Assembly: GCA_021904315.1 (NCBI GenBank) | Contig: CM038919.1 | Coordinates: 11,222,001 to 11,286,000 of the forward strand | Source: Sphagnum magellanicum | Lineage: Eukaryota; Streptophyta; Sphagnopsida; Sphagnales; Sphagnaceae | Reading direction: 5' to 3' | DNA: 64,000 nucleotides | In this document: piece after piece, positions 37,882-48,030 of the stretch | Layout: each line of letters opens with the position of its first letter | Position numbering within the stretch: the first letter of the stretch is position 1 | Notes under the pieces: generated by a model | Seen by the model: only the letters and a program-made list of their open reading frames with translations | What the model was told of the DNA's origin: nothing | Databases searched by the model: none | Program-made: the position numbers and the translations under genes

Positions 37882-38720
37882 CTGCAGCAGCTTCCTGCAG
37901 CTTCAGAACTCCGACTTTCCAGGAAATATCTTCTTCTGTATTTTGCTTTTTAATTCAGGAAATTCCCTGTAAAGAGTTGGTGGATCAGAAAGTCTTAGTG
38001 TCGTTGCTCTGGATTCATGATCAGAGAACAATCTCATTCAAGTACTCCATGGAAGTATCTGGTTCATGGTTTGGTGTTTGAAGAAGAAGAAGAAGAAGCT
38101 CACAACAGCTGGGATTGATGATTAAGGGCTAGAAGAGAGGCATCATGCTGACACGTGACCCTGGCATGAAAGTGTTGTCTCGCAACCTTCTTGGCATTTG
38201 TATCGCTTCCATTTTCTTGTTACAAATGATTTTTATTTGTTTTGTCTTCCACCTTACAAGTCATGGTGTATATGATGCAAATCTGCAGAACATTTTGGTT
38301 GCTAGCCTGATGTCTCTGTTGTATATTTGTGATAATACAGATGGCCGTGGCATCAGAGCTTTTCCAAAAACGGTGGTTAGTCATGCAACAGCTGTGCAAA
38401 ATACTGCCACTACAGCGCACCTTTGTGAGCCTCTGATCCCACTTGAGTCAGTAGATATCAGGATCCGAGGATGAGTTGTATGGGTAAATAATCCATGTGG
38501 CCTGGCTTTGAGGTTAGGGTCAAGGAGAGTTGTGTGAGAAGTGGGCAGGGACTAGCTCCATCCAATCACCTGTGCAAATCTGTGGTGCATGTTTGCCTGT
38601 TGGAAATGATCCCTTATCAACCCCAGCCCTAGAACTCACAGCATCCCTGGGGTTGGTACTTCTTCACTCCACACACTTGTGTAATAGTTGAATAACTTTT
38701 GGATCTCAACATGTTTGCAG
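37882..38720. other. sequence between the Ulp1-type relic and the transporter pseudogene
   Basis: TCATCTGCAGCAGCTTCCTG at 37878 is a diverged direct repeat of TCATCTGCAACAGCTTCTTG at 37759. A GAAGAAGAAGAAGAAGAAG microsatellite lies near 38080. A plus-strand open frame (38145-38474) is hydrophobic at first but unrecognised. Near 38520-38600 (GTTGTGTGAGAAGTGGGC ... SPVQICGAC) there may be a very diverged upstream exon of the transporter. Confidence 0.4.
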
Positions 38721-39854
38721 GTTCGTATTTGGTGTAACAGCTTTTTTCCCTCTAATAACCTCAGGTGTGGCAGGCCTGGTTGATGAAGAGCCTTGATCTC
38801 CGTGTATCAGAAGAATTAGCCTCTTGCATCCAGCTGAATCAGCAGATCCTGATGAGACCAGAGGACTTATTAGCTTTCTGAAACATCCAAAATGCAGTTG
38901 GATAGTCTATGGGAGACGATCAAGGAGCATAACATTCTAATGTCAACTATCTTCCTCTTCTTGTTCCAAGCAACTCCAACATCTGAGAAAGCCATGTTCT
39001 TTGTCCTGTAAGCCCACCTTCCATTTGCTGTGTGTACTACTGCTTATTGTTCAGGACAAAGGTGTCATAAAATGCATGCCTCAAAGGTGTTTTTTCTTCT
39101 TTGTGATTTCCCTCAGCACAGCTGGGCTATGATCCTGGACTATAAAGAGAAAGCTCACTTTAATATATCATCTTTACATTGTTGCTCTATTGTGCAGGTT
39201 TGTTTACTTGTGATTCTATTGGGGGTGTGTTAACTAGGACAAACAAGCTAGGATTTCAGCCAGAATTTCTGGGGTGTGTTCAACTTGTGGTGGCTTTTAC
39301 AAATCTTGCTGGGGTTGCATTATACAATACCTACTTAAAGCATGTCTCCCTTAAGAAAATGTTCTTCTGGACCTCCATATTAGGAATGGTTTTGGGCCTC
39401 ACACAGGTTAGTTCTCTTTCTGAACACAATTCAGATGGGGTCACATATTTCTTAAGAGTGGTGTGCTTTCGTGATCTGTTTGTCTATGGAAAAGGTTTGT
39501 ACTCATACAGGAACAACCTGGTTCCAGTTATTGCTAGGTCTATACTAAGGGTCTCTTTCCATCGGGCCATTGTGATCACACATTATGCCTTGACATCAGC
39601 TTTCCATCACATTTGTTCCATCTAGCTATGCTCACAGTCACCTTACAGCTCTAGAGATCAAGCATTGACCAAATGCAGAGTTGTGTGACTTGTGGGACAG
39701 GAACAATCTGGTTCCAGTTCATTGCTATGTCTGTACTAATACATGAACAACCTAGTCCCAGTTATTGCTTGTTACAGGGATGAACAGAACACTTGGAGTG
39801 AGTGATGAGTGGTTTTGTGCTGGCAATTCTCTTGTCCTGACAGTGCTTGCTCAG
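38721..39854 (+). pseudogene. folate-biopterin transporter (BT1/FBT family) pseudogene
   Basis: Four former coding blocks match plant folate/biopterin transporters of the major facilitator type. An exon starting at 38721 gives FVFGVTAFFPLITSGVAGLVDE, then hits a TGA. After a frame change it gives IFLFLFQATPTSEKAMFFV, ending at 39007 (CCT|GTAAGC). The exon at 39238-39406 gives TNKLGFQPEFLG and later LYNTYLK. The exon at 39762-39854 gives [20 protein letters not shown] and LVLTVLAQ. Splice phases fit across all junctions. The internal stop, a one-base deletion near 38880 and missing 5' and 3' exons make it a fragment. Live family members move folates or pterins across membranes, for example in the chloroplast envelope. 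Confidence 0.7.
39505..39781 (+). repeat. direct repeats within an intron of the transporter pseudogene
   Basis: AGGAACAACCTGGTTCCAGT with TATTGCTAGGTCTATACTAA (about 39510) recurs as AGGAACAATCTGGTTCCAGT (about 39698), and partly as TGAACAACCTAGTCCCAGTT (about 39744). The last copy contains the acceptor of the 39762 exon. Confidence 0.6.
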
Positions 39855-42800
39855 GTGTAGATTAGAGCTCCCATGTTTTTGCTGCATAATTTTTATGTTA
39901 TAAGATTCTGTGCTGCACATGGAATTGTCATTACAGGTTTAGGATTCAGGACTCCAGGATTGGGAAAATGGCAGTTTGGGAACCTGCACCTCAGGTGGAA
40001 GGTCTTGAGCAGTATATGGTGTACCCTGATGGTTGCATGAAATTTGAGCATGGTATGTGTGTTATTCTGCTTGCTCAGGAATTGTCAAAACTCTCCCTCT
40101 TCATGTCCCTCTTCGTGAAATTTGACACTATTTGTTAGGACACCTGTAGTTTTCTCACTGTGTTTTTATTGAAGAGTTTTATAACAACTGATGATTCTTT
40201 GGGTTTCATTTACTTCACTGTAAAATAACATCTGCTTTTGTCTGCCGAGCAGAATTTGATCAACTACTGCATTTTCTTCGCTTCAAACCAATGCTGCTTG
40301 GTATGCTACAGACCAGTCTGGTTTTTGTTTGGTGACAAATGTGGTCATATCCCCCATATACAGACCTAAATAGTGCATCTTTTGAGTCTCTTGAATCATC
40401 TAGCTGTATCAAAGTATGAACCTTCTGCAGCAGGAAAGTTTTTGCCAAGTGACTTTGTTTGCAGGTTCCATTTTGAGATGTCATTCTCTAAAGACAACAT
40501 CCAAGGTAAAATGTATGAACCATGGCACTAGAGATTTGTGGGAGACGATCACAGCCTTCAAACATTTTATGCATCTCATAAACTTTATGGTAGCACCATC
40601 AGTCCTGACTCTAGTCACTGATATTTCTTTATAGCTTCATACTTTGTATATTCTGCAGTCTGTGGGCAAACCATATATGCCTTGTTCAAACTGGAGTAGT
40701 AGACCCAATGATGTCGCAGAGTATGTTGAAGGAAGGCCCTTCCAAGATTGTAGTGACAGATTGTGCTAGTGCAGGGTGAGGAGCTCAGGAAGGCAATTGG
40801 GGCAGCCTCATACATTGAATGCAGGTCAAAGACACATCAGGTAACATAGCCATGTACCATTGTGTAACAAGTTGCTGCTGGACAAAGTGTGTAGGGAGAC
40901 TGAGCGGATGCATAAGCAGTTTGTGTTTGGTAGTTGTGATGTTGTGGTGGTTGGAAAAGGTACTGCTAGAGAAGGAGAGTGGTTTAGGGTTTGTGTATTT
41001 AGTGTACTGTTCTTCTTTGTGAGCAAGGAGGAGAACTAAGGTTGTTACAGTTGTGTAATCAGGGATGGTTTTCAAGTTCAACCGCATGATCCAGCGAAGA
41101 AACAACAGTTCAAAAGCTGACAACAACAATGATACAGGTTCTTCAGCATCTACAGCACCTGGAGGTGGATCAGCCTCAGCCCTTGTCATACCATCTGCTC
41201 TGTGTATCCCAACCAGGGAGATGTTGCTCAGTTTATTAATTAGGACTCTGAGAAGCAGTCTGTTAGCCAATCTGCAAAGGTGTGTGCAATGTACAGTTGG
41301 CTATAATTTAATATGGTCAAAGAACATAGAGTTTTGATCAAGTAAGAATTTTCTTGAAACAAGATTCTAATACGTCCTTTTATCTTATTAAATTATAATG
41401 AGCGCATGATATATTTGTTCAAAAGATATGAATGAAAATCATCTCCAAAGGGGTCATGTAGGTCTGTACTCAATGCACAATTAACTAAGTTCAAAAATGT
41501 GACAGGATGTCTATTACACATGTTCTTTTGTCCTGATATTCCCCATGACTTGATCTAATCATTGTGTCCTACATCTATGGTCTACATCTACATCAAAGGT
41601 TGACTTGACCACAATTAGAACCAACCAACACACCATAGCCAAGTATTGAAGTTGCAAATCTAGAAGGAGTTGATGAGGGGGTAGAAGCTGATGTTGAAGC
41701 TCTTGCAGAAACTAGAGAAGGTTGTGGAGAGGGTAAAACATTAAACAAGCCAAACACCCTTCTGTTGTTCATCCTGATGCTTGTTAACCTATGATGTACA
41801 CATTAAAAACACATCATATTATGATACATATATGTAATGCTGAATTAAAAATAGGTGAAGTCATGTATCCCACAAAGCTTCTCCAAAGGTGGTTTGAGCA
41901 AATTATCCATTCTGTTACCTTCTCAAATCTAGATTCTAAAACATATGGCTTATGATTAGTAGTCATCCTTGCCTACCATGCATGTCAAAAACTGATATGT
42001 AGTAATCCCTGCCTACTATGTGCATTATTTTGCAAAGATGTCACGACTACAACATTGAAGCCCCTTGGGTCCTCTTGGTTCAGTTTTTTCCTTGTGGTGG
42101 GCAATTGTTCCATTGAGTGGCCTACAATGACCATTAAGTAGCATGCTTGAAACAACCAACACCCAATTGTGCAAAAGATGAAAGAATTTTTTAAAAAACA
42201 TGTAGCACACATCTTCAAGACCAACTCGTAGGGCTTAGTTATAGACAACGAACAAATATTGGAGTTCAGTTCTATATACCTTAATGTTGATCGAGGACTT
42301 GTTCTTTTGAGAATTAGAGCAACTTGTAGGCTCATACGAATGAGGAAGGCCAACTTGCAAAGGCAAATCGAGGATACCATCAAACCCTAATGACATACAT
42401 CAATAAAACATGCAATGAAAACCCTAATGAGTATAACATCATCAACAATGTAAAAAAAACATTCAAACCCATTTGGCCCTTTTATCTCCTCCTTTTTTGT
42501 AGTCATATTAGATAGAGTTTCCAAAACACTAAATTCTTCCAATAGCCACTCAACTTTTTGTTGCCTCCTATGGCAATGTAGACCCACCACCATGTTAGAA
42601 GAAATTGTTTGTAACTAAACTCACGCCCATAGTTATGTAAAGAAATCCTATTACTTGAAAAGGTGCGTAGAAATGTCTCTTACATTGCTCTTCTGTTTGT
42701 TTTAGGGTTTTACATTTCTACAAAGTTTAGGGCATGATACCCATGTCATTATCACTACATGTTTCTCGTCTCCTGCCCATTGTTGCTACAATAACACTTC

Positions 42801-43427
42801 CCATGTTACAGTTCAATCCGCTCTGAGGAGAAGTACCTTTATACAATCTGTTGGAAAACTTGATTTTGTAGTTGAATTTGTACACTTGGATGGCAGTATT
42901 TTGCAATGCACCTTTCAAATGAACAACGTGACCTTGGTTGGCATCATTGAAGAAGAACTTGAAAATGTCACCACAACTTTTCTCAAACACTTATAATAAA
43001 GCACATGACAAGCTTAAAAGCAAACTTGAAATGGAAATATTTGTCAAAATGCATACACGGAAAAAGCTTTGGAACAATGGAACAACAACTAAACTTAAAC
43101 AATCTAAAGAACAAAATTGAAATGTTGCTAAAATTTGGAGCTCACCAACAACATTGAAGCTAGGGGAAACAAGAAGAAGAAAGGCAAAAACATCGAAATG
43201 TGGGTGAAAAAGAATAAACACTAATGCGAGGGAGCTAAGCCCTACATGAGTCGGGAGGGGGACATGCATGGGGCATAGGGTCCATGGCGTCGTTGGTTCC
43301 ATGGATCCCCATGCGATGGCAGGTTCTGAAAATTTCGTAACATGGGTACATTTCGCGAGCCGTCCCGCCAGGGGGATGTTACAAGAACGGAGCTGGGGGT
43401 GCGAGGATGGGCAGGGGGAAGGGGGGG
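39855..43427. other. no clear gene; transposon-like and captured-sequence debris
   Basis: A plus-strand frame from ATG 41065 (MVFKFNRMIQRRNNSSKADN, Ser/Asn/Gly-rich) is unrecognised. On the minus strand, 42990-42727 (FEKSCGDIFKFFFNDANQGH), 42593-42387 and 42383-41985 read like decayed coding sequence but match no family I know. Missing C-terminal transporter exons might lie between 39930 and 40060, but the match is too weak to claim. Confidence 0.35.
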
Positions 43428-43468
43428 CCAGAGTGAATTAACAGCCACCAATGCACCAGTTGGCCGTT
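43428..43468 (+). repeat. dispersed repeat copy, GC-rich
   Basis: GAGTGAATTAACAGCCACCA followed by ATGCACCAGTTGG also occurs inverted at about 51185-51220 (CAACTGGTGCATTGG, TGCTAATTCACTC). The flanks at 43320-43430 resemble, more weakly, the inverted flank of the 51 kb copy. Confidence 0.55.
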
Positions 43469-43627
43469 CTGTCCACTGGATGGGTTGCGTTTTTTCATTT
43501 GGCGCCGGATGGGGTTCATGACAGTCCATTTCGTTTTGCTGCTGACCATTGTACTTTTTTTTTTTTGGTTCCTGCTCGTTTTTCCCTGGACCTGACCTCA
43601 CACATAGCTACCCTGTTCACTTTTCTA

Positions 43628-43790
43628 CCTAGCTACTGCACTCACCACCTACCCTACTAACCTAGCTACTGTACTTACCACCTACCCTATTAACCTAGCT
43701 ACTGTACTCATCACCTACCCTACTAACCTAGCTACTGTACTCACCACCTACCCTACTAACCTAGCTACCCTATTAATTACATACCCTACC
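43628..43790 (+). repeat. 33-bp tandem repeat, five copies
   Basis: CCTAGCTACTGTACTCACCA followed by CCTACCCTACTAA recurs with CCTAGCTA at 43628, 43661, 43694, 43727 and 43760. The spacing is exactly 33 bp and changes are few. One further partial copy is near 43996-44045. Confidence 0.9.
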
Positions 43791-43798
43791 CTAAAAAC

Positions 43799-46515
43799 CT
43801 TACCCTAAATGCAATACCTGCATTTTGGGCCATTTCGAAAGTACGCATGTGGGGTTTAAGCTTTCTTTATACAAAGATCCTACCCTAAATGCAATACCTG
43901 CATTTTGGGCCATTTCGAAAATACGCATGTGAGGTTTAAACATCTTTATATGAAGATCATACCCTTAATGCAATACTTGCATTTTGGGTCACACCGCTAA
44001 CCAAGCTACTGTACTAACCACCTACCCTACTAACCTAGCTACTCTATTAATTACATACCCTACTAACTTAACCATTAGGTTTAGGGTTGAGACACATAAA
44101 TTAATTGATAAGTTTTTCATAAATGTATAGTAATTAATTTAAAGTAAGCTAAATTTGGGGGGAAATTTTTAAGTTTAGGGTTGAGACACAAATTAATTAA
44201 TAAGTTTTTCACAAATGTATAATAATTAATCTAGAGTAAGCTAAATTTGGGGGGAAAATTTTAGGGTTTACACATATGTGAAGTAATACAATAGCATTTT
44301 ATATCTTCTTCAAAAAGAGTGGAAAAATTAGGTTGGAAGGATCACACAAAGATAAAACACATCTTTTCTTTTGGTTTTATATGAAATTTATTTGATTATT
44401 TTTAAAGATTAACGTATTTTCTTTCACTTAATAAATATTTATAATTTAAAACCTTTGAATTTTGGTTTTTAAAATTTTTTCCTATGTTCTTTTAAATTAG
44501 TTTATTTTGCATTATATGATTTGTATAGCTTGTATAATTTTTTAGGTTTAGGGCATATATCACTAAGATTTTTTTTTGTTAGGGTTTAGTAAAAGTAAGT
44601 ACAAATGTAAGTATTGAAATTATGCCCCAAAATTCCAGTTGGTAAAAGTAAGTACGGGTGTAGGTATTGCAACGAAACCCCAAAATTCTAGTTGGTAAAG
44701 GTAAGTATAAGTTTGGGTATTTCAGGTTGAAATGAAAAAACAAACCTAAATGTAATACCCACATTTCAAAAAAACCCATCTAAATGGTTTGGATACCCTT
44801 AAGTGAAGACCTAGCCCTAAACACAATATGCATATGCAAAGTCACTTTGAAATAACCCAACCCTAAATGCAATACCTGCACTTTGGGTCACTCCGAAAGG
44901 ACACATGTAGGGTTTAAGCTTTCTTTATATGAAGATCTTACTCTAAATGCAATACCTGCATTTGGGGTCACTCAGAAAGTACGCATGTGGGGTTTAGGGT
45001 TCTTTATATGAAGATCCCACCCTAAATGCAATACCTGCATTTAGGGTCACTCCGAAAGTACGCATGTGGGGTTTGGGGTTCTTTATATGAAGATCCCACC
45101 CTAAATGCAATACCTACATTTAGGGTCACTCTGAAAGTACACATGTGGGTTTAGGGTTCTTTATATGAAGATCCTACCCTAAATGCAATACCTGCATTTT
45201 GGGTCACTCTAAAATAATTAGTTAATTTCAAAATCATATGTTAACAAAAGTGTGTATGGAGGTTGGGGTTGTTGATTAGGAATCCATGATTCTTATTTTT
45301 TTTCATGAATTTTAAAAGAGGTTCTATTGTTTGTGGAACAAATAATACAATGACAATTGTGATCAAGCTTATTTTGGTGTAAAAACTTTTCATGAAAAAG
45401 TTGAACTTGCAATCTATAACATGGAATAATTATCTTAAATAGTGATTTCAAAAACTTATTAAAAAAAAAATATACTAAAGTTAATCAATCAAATATCAAA
45501 TTAATTAATCTGATTAAATCCAACTTTTTATTTTCAAGTAAATAAATTTAAGCCAAATGATTAGTTAATTATTTTAAATAAATAAATGATTATTTGATTC
45601 TTGATAATTAATCATCTAAATTATTTGAAATAATGGTCTATTAATTATTTAATTATATGACAAATTTTGTTGATAATTCATTAATTATCATAAATATTTT
45701 ATATTAAATTAGGGGGAAAATTTTAGGGTTTAGACATATGTGAAACAATCCAATTTCATTCTATATCTTCCTCAAAGAGATTGCAAAAATTAGGTTGGAG
45801 TTATCACACAAAGGTAAAAAACAAACCTTATGTGAAAACCCAACCCTAAATGCAATACAAAGTTTGTCAAGATCAAAAAATAAAAAGTTCAAGCTTAAAT
45901 ATTTTTCAAAGATGTTCATATTTTTTTTCCCTTTTTAAAGTTGTATATTCATACTAAAAACATAAAATATAAAGTCTTTAATTTAACAAGATTTTAAATT
46001 ATGTTTAAAAAAAATTCAAAGCACGTAATTTTCTACTTTCTTCTTTTCTGTTTCACATAATAATAAAAATGATCTCTCCCATATATTAATCCTATGTTTA
46101 ATTGAAATTTTAATTTATACTTTTCGGATATATAGTAAATATTTTCTTGGTTAAAATATTCATATAGTGGGTCAAAAATATTTTATATTTTATAGATTTA
46201 TAACACAAGTCCTTATGTAAACTTTATTTTTCATGATGTATAATATTGGTTTAAATATTGGTCCAAATATATTGTTATTCATAACACTTAATATATAAAT
46301 AATGATATAAACTGAACCTTAAATGCAATACCTGCATTTTGGGTCACCTCGAAAGTACGCATGGGGGGTTTAAGCCCTCTTTAAGTGAAGATCCTACCCT
46401 ACATGCAATACCTGCATTTTGGGCCACTATAAAAATACGGTTGTGGGGTTTAAGCTTCTTTAAATGAAGATCCTACCCTAAATGTAATATTTACATTTTG
46501 GGTCATTCTAAAATA
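43799..46515 (+). repeat. 80-bp repeat family with telomere-like CCCTAAA, in three clusters
   Basis: The unit begins ACCCTAAATGCAATACCTGC, continues ATTTTGGGTCACTCCGAAAG and TACGCATGTGGGGTTTAAG, and ends CTTTATATGAAGATCCT. Clusters lie at about 43799-43995 (three copies), 44860-45215 (four to five copies, 75-81 bp steps) and 46315-46510 (three copies). A partial copy is near 45845. Between clusters is AT-rich DNA that is itself duplicated. Not coding. Confidence 0.85.
44083..44270 (+). repeat. tandem duplication of about 92 bp
   Basis: TTTAGGGTTGAGACACA, ATTAATTGATAAGTTTTTCA and GCTAAATTTGGGGGGAAA occur twice in succession with small differences. Confidence 0.75.
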
Positions 46516-47130
46516 ATTAATTAATTTCAAAATAATATGTTAACAAAGGTGTGAGGCTGGGGTTATTGACTAAGAGTACCATGATTCTTATTTTGTTTCA
46601 TGAATTTGAAAAAAAATTGTATTGTTTGTGGAACAAATAGTATAATGGCAATTGTGATCAAACTTATTTTGGTGTATGAATTTTTCATGAAAAAGCTGAA
46701 CATGCAATCTATAACATGGAATAGTTATCTTAAATAGTGATTTTAATCACGTATTAAAATAAAAATATATTAAAGTTAATAAATCAATCAAATAAAGTTA
46801 ATCTGATTTTTAGATCCAACTTTTTATTATCCAAATAAATGAAGTTAAGCCAAATGAATAGTTAATTATTCCAAATAAATAAATGATTATCTAATTCTTG
46901 ATAATTAATCATTTAAATTATCTGAAATAATGGTCTATTAATTATTTAATTATATGTCAAAATTTGTTGATAATTCATGTACTATCAAAAATATTTTATA
47001 TTCAATTGGGGGGAAATTTTTTGGGTTTAAACATATGGGACCTAATACAATCTTATTATATATTTTCTTCAAAGAGATTAGGAAAATTAGGTTGGAGTTA
47101 TCACACAAAGGTAAGAAGCAAACCTTATGT
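45216..47130 (+). repeat. 1.3-kb higher-order duplication
   Basis: CAAAATCATATGTTAACAAA at 45229 matches CAAAATAATATGTTAACAAA at 46529, and the similarity runs through TATTGTTTGTGGAACAAATA and AATCTATAACATGGAATA to the AATTAGGTTGGAGTTATCAC block (about 45790 and 47085). The offset is 1295-1300 bp. A third, more diverged copy of the end block is near 44250-44345. Confidence 0.8.
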
Positions 47131-47160
47131 GAAAACCTAACCCTAAACCCTAAACCCTGA
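47130..47160 (+). repeat. interstitial telomere-like run (CCCTAAA, about three units)
   Basis: AACCCTAAACCCTAAACCCT lies at the end of the second higher-order copy. A similar shorter run is near 48003-48020. It is far too short to be a telomere. Confidence 0.7.
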
Positions 47161-47279
47161 ATTCAAAACTCGCATGTAATGTCATTTCAAAATAACAAAT
47201 AAGTGCTATGGATACCCAAAATATGTCTTTTTATATACCTAAATTAATTATTATTCTAAATTAATTTTATGACAAAATG

Positions 47280-47610
47280 TAAGTTTTGCAAAGAATGAAA
47301 AAAACCAGCAACTATTATGGGACCTATATGCGGGTATTGCAAGAAATGTTAAAAAACCCAACGAAAACCATGGACCCATATGCGGGTATTGCAACGAATG
47401 ACGAATGTCAACAACTATGGGTGGCCCATATGCGGGTATTGCAAGAGATGTCAAGAATACCAACGGCTATTATGGGACTTAGATGCGGGTATTGCAAGGG
47501 ATGCCAAAAATTGCAACGGCTATTATGGGACTTAGATGCGGGTATTGCACTGAATGTAATATGCCTGTGACTATTTTAGGACATATATGTGGGTATTGCA
47601 TATTTGAAAA
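47280..47610 (+). repeat. 52-bp tandem repeat, six copies
   Basis: GCGGGTATTGCA recurs at about 47331, 47383, 47433, 47486, 47539 and 47590, spaced 50-53 bp, preceded by GGCTATTATGGGACTTAGAT or variants. The last copy is diverged. Open frames through it are repeats, not genes. Confidence 0.85.
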
Positions 47611-48030
47611 TCTCCTTATGGGATTTATAATAGAAAATGATGTAGGTATTTTATATGTTTAAAATGTGTATATTGTTTTGAAACTCTTCAAGTGATGTGA
47701 GTGCTATTATATTAAATGTAAGTATTGCACAATGTTCATTTTGATCTTTGGTTTGATTCTTACATCTCAAGTACTAAAAAAATTATGACAAAGAAGACAT
47801 ATGCTTAACCATATACCATAAAACAAGTGTGAATAGAAGATACTATTATATTGGTAAAAGATGTACAAAAATGGGTGTATGAAAAATTAATAAATAACCC
47901 AATGAAAAAAAAACGTTGGTTCTCTATAACATATCAAAGGATCAAAATTCAAAATTGGGTAGTCCAAAAAGTAAAAGGGCTATAAAACCTAACTAACTGT
48001 ATAACCCTAAACCCTAACCCATATCAGTGT

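Noticed and set aside
39936-40060. A next exon of the transporter pseudogene
   Set aside because: Some DNA resemblance to the C-P-x-G-V-E-G region, but no frame reads convincingly.
43628-43790. Regular 33-bp repeats resembling a CRISPR array
   Set aside because: The units are contiguous with no unique spacers, no cas genes are present, and the genome is a plant nuclear one.
47130-47160. A telomere
   Set aside because: Only about three CCCTAAA units, with unrelated DNA on both sides.
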